From Pyrinomonadaceae bacterium (GTDB lineage: Bacteria > Acidobacteriota > Blastocatellia > Pyrinomonadales > Pyrinomonadaceae): DNA of 64,000 bases. The translations under genes and the position numbers were made by a program. Where the stretch lies: NCBI GenBank assembly GCA_030841085.1, contig JAVEDP010000041.1, positions 62,001 through 126,000 of the forward strand, given 5' to 3'. Each line of letters begins with the position of its first letter. Positions within the stretch are counted from its first letter, which is position 1. The notes under the pieces were generated by a model. The model was given only the letters and a program-made list of their open reading frames with translations, ran no database searches and was not told the origin of the DNA. Positions 25,501-33,754 of this stretch are shown here, piece by piece.

Positions 25501-25752
25501 GTGAAGAGAGCAATGGACAAGCTGCGAGAGTGCATCCGCCAGCAGAGATACTCGATCTCTGTTCATGCCAACAAAGAGATGTCAGACGATAATTTGGTTT
25601 CTGTTGATTTGGAAAATGCGATTCTCACCGGCAAAATCGCTAAGAGACTCACGAAAGACCCCAGAGGGACACGTTACGAAGTTGTGGGTCAGGCGTGCGA
25701 TGGCCGGTTGCGGTCATTTGTAGGACTATTGACGCTGATTGGCTTAGAATAG
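25501..25752 (+). CDS. DUF4258 family small protein, toxin-like partner
   Basis: 83 residues: RQQRYSISVHANKEMSDDNLVSVDLENAILTGKI, a basic KRLTKDPRGTRYEVVGQA and a final strand RSFVGLLTLIGLE. This is the DUF4258 pattern (Y-x-x-S-x-H-A..RM..R-x-I), proteins commonly encoded before YgiT-type zinc-finger proteins in toxin-antitoxin-like pairs. The related MqsR fold is an mRNA interferase, but activity for DUF4258 is not established to my knowledge. GTG 25501 or ATG 25513 could be the start. It begins 7 bases after sdhB and precedes two YgiT-type frames, the first broken. Confidence 0.65.
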   Translation: MKRAMDKLRECIRQQRYSISVHANKEMSDDNLVSVDLENAILTGKIAKRLTKDPRGTRYEVVGQACDGRLRSFVGLLTLIGLE

Positions 25753-25783
25753 TCACAGTCTACGCTCTCGAGAGCAACGAATC

Positions 25784-26032
25784 ATGAGTAAAGAGATTTG
25801 CGAATTCTGTTAGGGACTAGTCGAAGAGAGTGTCAGGCGTGTACCTTTCCATTATCGGAAGGAGTTGATCTACATCGACAACGTGCCTGTCCAAGTTTGC
25901 GGCAAATGCGGCGAACTATACTTCGAAGCTGCCGTCTACAAGCGTTTGGAAGGAATAGCTGAAAGACGAAGCACGATTCACACCAAAATAACTTTTCCAT
26001 TGGCTGATTATCGTAAGGCCTTAGGTCTTTGA
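25784..26032 (+). pseudogene. YgiT-type zinc-finger protein interrupted by an in-frame TAG
   Basis: Reading from ATG 25784 gives MSKEICEFC, a TAG at codon 10 (25811-25813), then GLVEESVRRVPFHYRKELIY, IDNVPVQVCGKCGELYFE and a closing KALGL before TGA. Apart from the amber codon the frame is complete and contains both CxxC halves of an MqsA/YgiT zinc finger plus the C-terminal arm, so a single substitution just after the first CxxC has broken it. No downstream ATG or GTG would restore both cysteine pairs. The normal partner is the DUF4258 gene 31 bases upstream. Confidence 0.75.
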
Positions 26033-26107
26033 AACTCGATGACTATTGATAGTTTCCAGCTTGGCCACACCGCGCATAACCAGGATGACGTGCGGGAACA
26101 TTACGAT

Positions 26108-26374
26108 ATGCCAAAGACTAAAACCACAAAGTTGGATCCTTGCGAATACTGCGACGCGTTTCTGGATGGTAAGGAGAAGCTCGTTACGGCAAATCGCCAT
26201 CTTGGCTCCTCTCATTTCATTTTCGAGCATGTCCCCGCTCAAGTATGCCCTCGATGCGGTCAAAAATACTTTCGTGCCCAAGTTGTCAAGGAAATTGAGC
26301 GACTGATGTTGAGCCAACCCTCACACTCTCCAACAGTTTCCGTACCCGTAATCGAGTTCACCCTCGCCGCTTAA
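26108..26374 (+). CDS. YgiT-type zinc-finger protein, intact
   Basis: From ATG 26108: MPKTKTTKLD, first CEYC, a loop HLGSSHFIFEHVPAQV, second CPRCG, then KYFRAQVVKEIERLM and a hydrophobic end VPVIEFTLAA. This is the MqsA-like N-terminal zinc-finger domain without a DNA-binding HTH. The frame is open upstream to 26039 but those codons have no family likeness. It follows the broken YgiT frame by 75 bases and could serve as the working partner for the DUF4258 protein. Confidence 0.7.
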   Translation: MPKTKTTKLDPCEYCDAFLDGKEKLVTANRHLGSSHFIFEHVPAQVCPRCGQKYFRAQVVKEIERLMLSQPSHSPTVSVPVIEFTLAA

Positions 26375-26418
26375 GCCCGATTTGCACGGTTGTCAATCAA
26401 GTACACATTTACCCAAAT

Positions 26419-27654
<1,236 letters not shown>

Positions 27655-28281
27655 GTGTCTGACCAAAACCATCTTCAGAATCTCGTTGAGCTTCTAAGAC
27701 TCGCATACTCTGCGGAGTTGGCAGCGGCCTATGCGTACCGCGGTCACTGGCACTCGGTATCGGATGCAGACGAGCGAGAGCAGATTCTGAAAATAGAAAA
27801 TGAAGAATGGCATCATCGCGAGCTGGTGGGGCAGATGCTTAAGCAGTTGGAAACAAATCCCAGTCGCATTCGTGAGTTGCGTGCAACTATTGTCGGACGG
27901 GTGCTCGGCGCCTTGTGCCACTTCACTGGTTGGTTCGCGCCGATGTATGGCGCCGGCCGGCTCGAGAGTCGCAACATTCGCGAATATGAAACTGCCGCGC
28001 GTTACGCGCGCGACGCCGGTCACGATGAATTTGTGGACTGCTTTCTCATGATGGCCGAAGTGGAGTGGCAGCACGAGAACTACTTTCGTTCACGGGTCCT
28101 GTCGCATCGTTTAGGAAAGCGCCTGCGGATATGGCCCGAACCACCGCCGAGAGAAATGATCCGCAAATCATTTGCGGAATATGTACTTCATGCAGTCCCA
28201 AGCCGCCAGAACTTCCCAACGCTCGGCGATGCGGTGGAAGTGCCGCACGATGCCGTGGTAATATCGCAGCACGCTGATTAA
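27655..28281 (+). CDS. Ferritin-like domain (diiron) protein
   Basis: 208 residues, mostly helical, with carboxylate/His positions spaced as in four-helix diiron proteins: E21 in YSAELAAAYAYRGH, E50/E51 and H53/H54 in IENEEWHHRE, E in REYETAARYA, and E/H in MMAEVEWQHENYF. This is close to the DUF/ferritin-like and demethoxyubiquinone-hydroxylase-like groups; which of oxygenation, peroxide reduction or iron storage it performs is unknown. Start GTG 27655. Divergent from mdh; the C-terminal 50 residues (RKSFAEYVLHAVPSR) lie outside the helical bundle. Confidence 0.7.
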   Translation: MSDQNHLQNLVELLRLAYSAELAAAYAYRGHWHSVSDADEREQILKIENEEWHHRELVGQMLKQLETNPSRIRELRATIVGRVLGALCHFTGWFAPMYGAGRLESRNIREYETAARYARDAGHDEFVDCFLMMAEVEWQHENYFRSRVLSHRLGKRLRIWPEPPPREMIRKSFAEYVLHAVPSRQNFPTLGDAVEVPHDAVVISQHAD

Positions 28282-28306
28282 CCACGTCCCATCATCATGA
28301 AAAGAG

Positions 28307-28328
28307 AGACAGACAAGAATGTCTGTCT
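28307..28328. repeat. Short palindrome
   Basis: AGACAGACA and TGTCTGTCT flank a 4-base loop (AGAA), just after the ferritin-like gene. It could be a weak terminator stem but has no T-run. The next 190 bases before the aminotransferase hold nothing recognised. Confidence 0.6.
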
Positions 28329-28520
28329 TACTGAGGCAACGAGGTTTGCGCCATGTGTAATAAGACAAATCTGGATCATCGCCCCCTCGACAGCCGTTCC
28401 GACCTCTTCGCGGACTAGCAGTCTTTCCTTAGTGACTTGTCGCTGATTCGTTAATGACTCAAGTCTCGTTAACGCGCCGCATCGTCTTTAAATGACGCCT
28501 TCAAGCAAGGAGAGAACCAC

Positions 28521-29882
28521 ATGTCGACCACTGCTATCGCACCGAAGCGACCCGAAATTAAAACCGAACTGCCGGGTCCAAAGGGCAAAGAAATCATCGC
28601 GGCTGACGCACAGTTTGTTACGCCTTCTTATCCCCGACCATCATTTAAACTGGTCGCCGAACGCGCGCAGGGCGTTTGGGTGGAAGACGTCGACGGCAAT
28701 GTTTTTCTCGATTGCAACGCGGGCGTCGCCGTTTGTTCGACGGGCCATTGCCATCCTGAAGTTGTGCGCGCGATTCAGGAGCAGGCGGAACAACTGATTC
28801 ATATGTGCGGCACCGATTATTACTACCGGCACATGCCCGCGCTGGCGAAAAAACTTGATGAGATTGTGCCGGTTCCTTCACCCACCAAAACGCATTTCGC
28901 AAACAGCGGCACTGAAGCTGTCGAGACGGCGTTGAAGCTGGCGATGCACGCGACCGGTCGCGAGAAATTCATCGCGTTCTTCAATGGCTTTCACGGCCGC
29001 ACGTTGGGCTCGCTTTCGTTGACTTCGTCGAGGTCTGCACAACGGCTCGGTTTCAAACGCCAGGCACTCGACGTTATTCACGTTCCCTTTCCCAATGAGT
29101 TTCGCAATCCATTTAACCCGGCCGACTGCGGCGACGGTGGCGCGGGCCAGGGCGCGCTTAACTGGATCACTGAACGGCTTTTCAAAACTACCACTCCGCC
29201 TGAAGAAGTTGCCGCAATCGTCGTCGAAGCTGTGCAAGGCGAGGGCGGGTATGTACCGGCGCCGAAAGATTTTCTCAAAGGCTTGCGCCGCATTTGCGAT
29301 GAGCACGGCATTCTGTTGATTGTGGATGAGGTGCAATCGGGAATGGGCCGCACGGGAAAGATGTTTGCTTGTGAGTACTACGGCGTCCAGCCTGACATCG
29401 TGACGATAGCCAAAGGGATTGGTTCAGGTTTACCGATTGGCGCCTGCGTTGCGCGCGCCGACTTGATGGATTGGAAACCCGGCGCGCATGCATCGACGTT
29501 TGGCGGCAACCCGGTCTGCATCGCCGCCGCATTGAAGACCATCGAGCTGTTGCAGAACGGATTGGTACAGAACAGTGCCGAGGTTGGTGCTTACCTGAAA
29601 ACGGGGCTTGAGCGATTGCAGAAGAAATACGACTGCATCGGCGACGTTCGGGGCATGGGACTGATGCTGGGAGTGGAATTCGTTAGCGATCGCGCTTCAA
29701 ACAAGCCGGATGCTGGGCTTCGCGATCGCGTTGAGATTGCTTGCTTTGAAAGAGGAATGATCGTGCTGGGCGCGGGCGCCAACACAATTCGCTGGTCGCC
29801 GCCGTTGATAATTACGAAAGAAAATATTGACGTCGCTTTGGAAATATTTGACGAAGCAATTGCAGCTTCAACCAAACGTTAA
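28521..29882 (+). CDS. Class III aminotransferase (acetylornithine/4-aminobutyrate type)
   Basis: PLP enzyme of fold type I. The PLP lysine is K298 in VTIAKGIGSGLP; the cofactor loop is ANSGTEAVETALKLA; the Asp that binds the pyridine N is in LLIVDEVQSGMGRTG. The N-terminal 40 residues (ELPGPKGKEIIAADAQFVTPSYPRP) and length 453 fit the acetylornithine aminotransferase-family/GABA-transaminase group rather than ArgD itself. The amino donor is unknown. ATG 28521 follows a good AAGGAGAG. A family D repeat separates its stop from the convergent amidohydrolase. Confidence 0.88.
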   Translation: MSTTAIAPKRPEIKTELPGPKGKEIIAADAQFVTPSYPRPSFKLVAERAQGVWVEDVDGNVFLDCNAGVAVCSTGHCHPEVVRAIQEQAEQLIHMCGTDYYYRHMPALAKKLDEIVPVPSPTKTHFANSGTEAVETALKLAMHATGREKFIAFFNGFHGRTLGSLSLTSSRSAQRLGFKRQALDVIHVPFPNEFRNPFNPADCGDGGAGQGALNWITERLFKTTTPPEEVAAIVVEAVQGEGGYVPAPKDFLKGLRRICDEHGILLIVDEVQSGMGRTGKMFACEYYGVQPDIVTIAKGIGSGLPIGACVARADLMDWKPGAHASTFGGNPVCIAAALKTIELLQNGLVQNSAEVGAYLKTGLERLQKKYDCIGDVRGMGLMLGVEFVSDRASNKPDAGLRDRVEIACFERGMIVLGAGANTIRWSPPLIITKENIDVALEIFDEAIAASTKR

Positions 29883-29885
29883 CCC

Positions 29886-30036
29886 CGGCTTTGCCGTCTG
29901 ATGTGCGGAAGGGCTCTGCCCTTCCGTCGGCTGCTAAAAATTTGAGGCTGCGCCTCTTGAATTGGAGGCGCAGCCTCGAACTGTTTCTACAGCTACGGAA
30001 AGGCAGAGCCTTTCCGCACATCAGGCGGCGAAGCCG
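29886..30036. repeat. Composite inverted-repeat element, family D, copy 2, between convergent genes
   Basis: Outer arms CGGCTTTGCCGTCTGATGTG and the inverse ending GGCGGCGAAGCCG, second stems GGAAGGGCtctGCCCTTCC (left) and GGAAAGGCagaGCCTTTCC (right), and a central GAGGCTGCGCCTC/GAGGCGCAGCCTC pair. Same plan as copy 1 at 10459 with compensating base changes in the stems. Confidence 0.88.
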
Positions 30037-30048
30037 AATACATGAAGC

Positions 30049-31407
30049 CTAAGCGCTGAGCTTTTCAGAAATCTCTTTCATGCGCGCGCGCAGGCGATCC
30101 TCATCGACGTTCGTCACGCGCCCATCGCGATAAACTTCCCTGCCCGCCACCACCGTCAACACCACGTCACGCGCGCTCGAGCTGAAAATGAGAGCGCTGA
30201 CCGGATCGTAAACAGGAATTTGGTGCACGCCATTCAGCGAAACAATCGCGAAGTCCGCCTGCATCCCTTCCCGCAACGCGCCGACGTGTTCCGACATGCC
30301 AAGGGCGGTCGCTCCTCCGCGCGTAGCGAGTTGCAAAACATCGTGGACCGATAAAACAGTATCGGGGTTCTTCCATGCCGAACCTGAACGAGCAAGCAGC
30401 AGCGCGTAACGTGCCTCCTCGAACAAATCACAAACGTTATTGCTGGCCACCGAATCGCTGCCGAGGCCTGTCGCTATGCCCTGCTTGAGAAACTTTGGAA
30501 GCGGCGCGACGCCATGACTAAGTTTTGAATTTGACTTGGGGCAGTGCGCGATCTTGCTTCCAGTTTCACCGAGTGTTTCGATGTCAGCACCGTCGACGTG
30601 GATGCAATGGGCCAGCAGCGGCCGCGTCGCCAATATACCGCGTTGCTTCAAATACTGAATCGTTGATAGTCCCGGCGTCTGCCAGTCAATGCCGCGGTTC
30701 TTTAATCCATCCGCCAACGCACCACTTCCCTCGCGTAGCAGAGCTACTTCCATCAATGTTTCCGCCGCATGCATCATCAACGGCAATTCTTCCGCAAGCG
30801 TAAATTGCGCAATCATCTCCAACTGCGGGCCGCAAACTGTGTAGGGCGCGTGAGGAGACACGCCGCACTTCACCAACGCTGTCTCAAGTTCGCGCAGTCG
30901 AGTGATCTTTGTCTGCAGCTTTGCAAAGTTCTCCTGAGCCAAGCGCGGATCTGGCCCAAACGATTCCTGAAAAACTAATCCTCGCAATCCGACAGCACGC
31001 AATGCGTTCATGCTTTCGAATGCCGCATCGCTTGCGTCGGCGACGCAGGTGACGCCCGCACGCGCCGCTTCGCACAGGCCCCACTGCGCCGACACATTCA
31101 AATCATCCGCGGTCATTCGTTCCAGCCGGGCTATGGTCAGCTTTTTCAGCCACGCAAAGAAATCATTCTCCTCGTTTTCAAGGAACCCGCGCATGGCGGT
31201 CAGCTCAAGATGTGAATGGCTGTTGACGAGTCCAGGGATTATCGCCGCTGGTCCAAAGTCTCGGACCTCTGCTTGCGGGAATTGTTGGCCCAGTGTTTCG
31301 CGGGTGCTCACCGCCACGATGCGACTGTCGCTGACGGCAATTCCGCCCTCCGCGAAAGGCTCAGTAGACACCGGCACGATCCATTGAGCGTTGTAAATTG
31401 TCGTCAT
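30049..31407 (-). CDS. Metal-dependent amidohydrolase (TRZ/ATZ, MtaD/SsnA-like)
   Basis: TIM-barrel deaminase or chlorohydrolase-type enzyme: metal ligands in VNSHSHLELT (HxH), the substrate-binding GVSPHAPYTV, HAAETL (His), LLAHCIHVD and the metal/catalytic Asp in GLGSDSVASNN. Family members deaminate methylthioadenosine, S-adenosylhomocysteine, guanine or related purines; the specific substrate is not determined. Length 452 is usual. All metal-binding residues are present. It is flanked by repeats of families D and F. Confidence 0.85.
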   Translation of the reverse strand: MTTIYNAQWIVPVSTEPFAEGGIAVSDSRIVAVSTRETLGQQFPQAEVRDFGPAAIIPGLVNSHSHLELTAMRGFLENEENDFFAWLKKLTIARLERMTADDLNVSAQWGLCEAARAGVTCVADASDAAFESMNALRAVGLRGLVFQESFGPDPRLAQENFAKLQTKITRLRELETALVKCGVSPHAPYTVCGPQLEMIAQFTLAEELPLMMHAAETLMEVALLREGSGALADGLKNRGIDWQTPGLSTIQYLKQRGILATRPLLAHCIHVDGADIETLGETGSKIAHCPKSNSKLSHGVAPLPKFLKQGIATGLGSDSVASNNVCDLFEEARYALLLARSGSAWKNPDTVLSVHDVLQLATRGGATALGMSEHVGALREGMQADFAIVSLNGVHQIPVYDPVSALIFSSSARDVVLTVVAGREVYRDGRVTNVDEDRLRARMKEISEKLSA

Positions 31408-31415
31408 TGGTTTGA

Positions 31416-31473
31416 AGTGGAACAGACTTCAGTCTGTGACTCGTAGCCGGCACAGACTGAAGTCTATGCCACT
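31416..31473. repeat. Inverted-repeat element, family F, copy 3
   Basis: AGTGGAACAGACTTCAGTCT (31416) and the inverse AGACTGAAGTCTATGCCACT (ending 31473) around a 12-base loop. It lies between the amidohydrolase start and the stop of the lytic transglycosylase. Confidence 0.88.
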
Positions 31474-31494
31474 TAGGCACTGAGAAGAAAATGT

Positions 31495-32103
31495 TCAACG
31501 CGCCGGCGATGCCGAGTTTTGCAGATTGATGTCGCGCGCGTGCCCTTTCAATTTGCGATAACGGTCGAGTATGGAAACGACGTAGGCGCGCGTGGAGGGA
31601 ATATCGATGTTGTTAATAAATTGCTCGCCCGACAATTGGTTTTGCCCCGCCGTCACTTTGTTCCATTCAGCCGCGCGACTGGGACCGGCGTTGTAAGCGG
31701 CAATCATGCGCGCCTCGGCGTCCGGCGTGTCGCGATACTGCTGATAAAACTTTTCCAGATACCAGCAACCGATTTGTATGTTGCGCTCGGGATCGCGAAG
31801 TTGCGCGCCAGGATTCTCAGCCATCTGGCGTTCGAGATCCTTCATGCCGGTTTCGGTGGCCCAATCGCGGCCGACCGCGGACGTAATTTGCATCAAGCCT
31901 ATCTCACCGTCTTTGCCGTTTTTCCAGGGACTGAAATATGTTTCCTCGTAAATGACACTCCACACAAGATTCGGATCGAGGCGATAGATCGCGGCCTGCC
32001 GCGCAATCAGCGCATCGTAGCGATGGATCCAGTATTGGTTGAAAAAATAAGAACCGACAGCGAGGGCGAGAACGATGAGGACTACAACAAGAACACGTTT
32101 CAT
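31495..32103 (-). CDS. Membrane-anchored lytic transglycosylase (SLT domain)
   Basis: Cuts peptidoglycan glycan strands with formation of 1,6-anhydromuramic acid. A single N-terminal membrane helix (residues 4-19) anchors an SLT domain: catalytic Glu in LVWSVIYEETYFSPW (E in YEE), GEIGLMQITSAVG, the YNAGPSRAAEW motif and YVVSILDRYRKL at the end. Length 202. ATG 32103. It may act with MurJ and the carboxypeptidase at 36.3 kb in wall turnover; those genes are not in one operon. Confidence 0.88.
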   Translation of the reverse strand: MKRVLVVVLIVLALAVGSYFFNQYWIHRYDALIARQAAIYRLDPNLVWSVIYEETYFSPWKNGKDGEIGLMQITSAVGRDWATETGMKDLERQMAENPGAQLRDPERNIQIGCWYLEKFYQQYRDTPDAEARMIAAYNAGPSRAAEWNKVTAGQNQLSGEQFINNIDIPSTRAYVVSILDRYRKLKGHARDINLQNSASPAR

Positions 32104-32207
32104 TTAGTCAGTCGTCGGGTAACTGCTGCCAACCCGCTTCGGGATGCCCACGCAGGGACCCCGGGCTGCTCTTTCGAAAAGGTAATTCGCCAATGGACCA
32201 GGCACGA

Positions 32208-32996
32208 TTAGTTTTTGCGGCGCAAACGGCTCCAGAAATCGGCGGTCGAACAGGAGACGTCGACACCTTCGTAACGCGAACTCAGCGCCAACTCGTCAAG
32301 CACGTGGCCCTGCAACCAAATTTCCGCGTCTAACGTCGCGCCCGGCACCAGCCGATCGCCACGAAGCGAGCGTTGGTTGACCAAAATCTCAAGATTCATG
32401 CGCTCAAGATCGACATTAATCCAATAGAGATCGCTACCTGACAAGGGATTCTTCAGCGGCTTGCAAGCCACCACTCGACCAGACAAACTCCAATCATTTT
32501 CATGCGCAGCGCGCGACGGCGCCGCTTTATCCAATGGCAGCCAACGCGTTTTCGCCGGCCCGGAACGAACGCGCGCGCGATAGGCGAGCCCGCAAAGTCC
32601 CACATGCAACTCCTGCGCGCGAAAGCCGCCGGGCCCGACTTCCGTCAGGTTTTGCAGTTCAAACAAAACTTCGCAATCCGTGCCTTCGCGATAGCCATGG
32701 ACCACGGCTTCGCCTTCTTCGTCGTATTCGGTCAAGGCCCAGGGCGTAATTGTTTGAATGTAGCGAGCGCGAAAACCAGGACGGCAGTCGGCATAGAAAA
32801 CGTCGCCGCTACCGGATTCATAAAGCACGGTCCAGACTTCGAGGCCCTCACCGAGCTTCCAGCAACGCCCATGCAGCACGGCGCCGCGACGATTTAGTTG
32901 AGTCGCCTCGCCCTGATCGCCGGCGCGTTCGGCGAGATAGTTAAAAGCTTTCTCGCTGGGAACTTCGAGTCCGATGGTTTCAAACGTTGCGTTCAT
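32208..32996 (-). CDS. Conserved protein of unknown function
   Basis: 262 residues, no signal peptide or membrane helix. It begins FETIGLEVPSEKAFNYLAERAG, has LHGRCWKLGEGLEVWTVLYESG, GFRARYIQTITPWALTEY, and a C-terminal HVLDELALSSRYEGVDVSCS. The strand-rich pattern and Trp/Cys content suggest a soluble beta-sandwich. I recognise no family. ATG 32996. It lies between the transglycosylase and the PIN pair, 100 bases from the former; the gap has no recognised feature. Confidence 0.7.
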   Translation of the reverse strand: MNATFETIGLEVPSEKAFNYLAERAGDQGEATQLNRRGAVLHGRCWKLGEGLEVWTVLYESGSGDVFYADCRPGFRARYIQTITPWALTEYDEEGEAVVHGYREGTDCEVLFELQNLTEVGPGGFRAQELHVGLCGLAYRARVRSGPAKTRWLPLDKAAPSRAAHENDWSLSGRVVACKPLKNPLSGSDLYWINVDLERMNLEILVNQRSLRGDRLVPGATLDAEIWLQGHVLDELALSSRYEGVDVSCSTADFWSRLRRKN

Positions 32997-33034
32997 AAAT
33001 TAGTGAAACGGATTTTGCTGACACCGCCGAATCG

Positions 33035-33262
33035 TTATCGAATTCTGCCGGCCCGCTTTTTCGGTTGCTCGTCGATCTCAATTTCCAGGTCCTGTGGCGG
33101 CACGTGCGTTCGCCGGCCGCGGATTATTCGCTCAGGCCCGTGCGCTGGACGGATTCCGGATCGCACAAACTCTGCAAACAGATCGACATCGTAGTCTACT
33201 TCACGAGACATCTCCTCGCGAATCGCGTGCAGCACTTCCAGAAATTTCGGACGGCGATACAT
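33035..33262 (-). CDS. Small protein paired with a PIN toxin (putative antitoxin)
   Basis: 75 residues starting MYRRPKFLEVLHAIREEMSREVDYDVDLFAEFVRSG and ending in a highly basic RAGRIR. The start lies 8 bases after the stop of the PIN-domain gene upstream, so the toxin-like gene comes first. Short basic proteins adjacent to PIN proteins are usually antitoxins, but no known DNA-binding fold (AbrB, RHH, Phd) is evident, so the role is an inference. Confidence 0.55.
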   Translation of the reverse strand: MYRRPKFLEVLHAIREEMSREVDYDVDLFAEFVRSGIRPAHGPERIIRGRRTHVPPQDLEIEIDEQPKKRAGRIR

Positions 33263-33270
33263 TCGGTAAT

Positions 33271-33747
33271 CTATTTTCCAGTCTCGGTAGCTTCGGAAAC
33301 AAGAAACTCAGGCGTAACGATCATGGGAACATAAAAACCAGCGGCCGTATTGAAGAGACGAATGCGGGCCTGCCGCCGCACGTTCGCCAAATGACCAAAG
33401 TTCCAGGTCAACAAGTAATCGATTTTGTGAACTGACGCAATGGCCACGTGCATCGCGTCGGCAATGTACTTGCGATGAAATATTCCGCGCGAGATGTAAC
33501 CCTCGGCGAGTATCGATGCCTCCTCGGCCAACTCCACCTGTTCGAGATCGGCGATCAATTTCAGATATGAAGAACGGTGTGGTTCCGCGACGCGCTCTAA
33601 TTCTCGCGTGACCAGCGGTGAAATCACGGCGCGATAGTCCGGCATCTCGTGTTCCCACCAGCGAATCGTCAAATCGCGTCGAAACGGCTCACCGTTATCC
33701 AGGTAAGCGCCGATCACTGATGTTTCAAGATACAAACTTTGCTTCAT
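33271..33747 (-). CDS. PIN-domain ribonuclease, VapC-like toxin
   Basis: 158 residues with the PIN pattern: first acidic residue in LYLETSVIGAYLD, the second in VISPLVTRELERV, the third in YIADAMHVAIASV, and the last acidic/Asn region TWNFGHLAN. The Thr/Glu at the first site (LETS rather than LDTS) is also seen in a branch of VapC-like proteins. The likely activity is RNA cleavage. ATG 33747 starts 7 bases downstream of the protease stop, suggesting read-through transcription. Confidence 0.78.
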   Translation of the reverse strand: MKQSLYLETSVIGAYLDNGEPFRRDLTIRWWEHEMPDYRAVISPLVTRELERVAEPHRSSYLKLIADLEQVELAEEASILAEGYISRGIFHRKYIADAMHVAIASVHKIDYLLTWNFGHLANVRRQARIRLFNTAAGFYVPMIVTPEFLVSEATETGK

Positions 33748-33754
33748 GTGCGCG

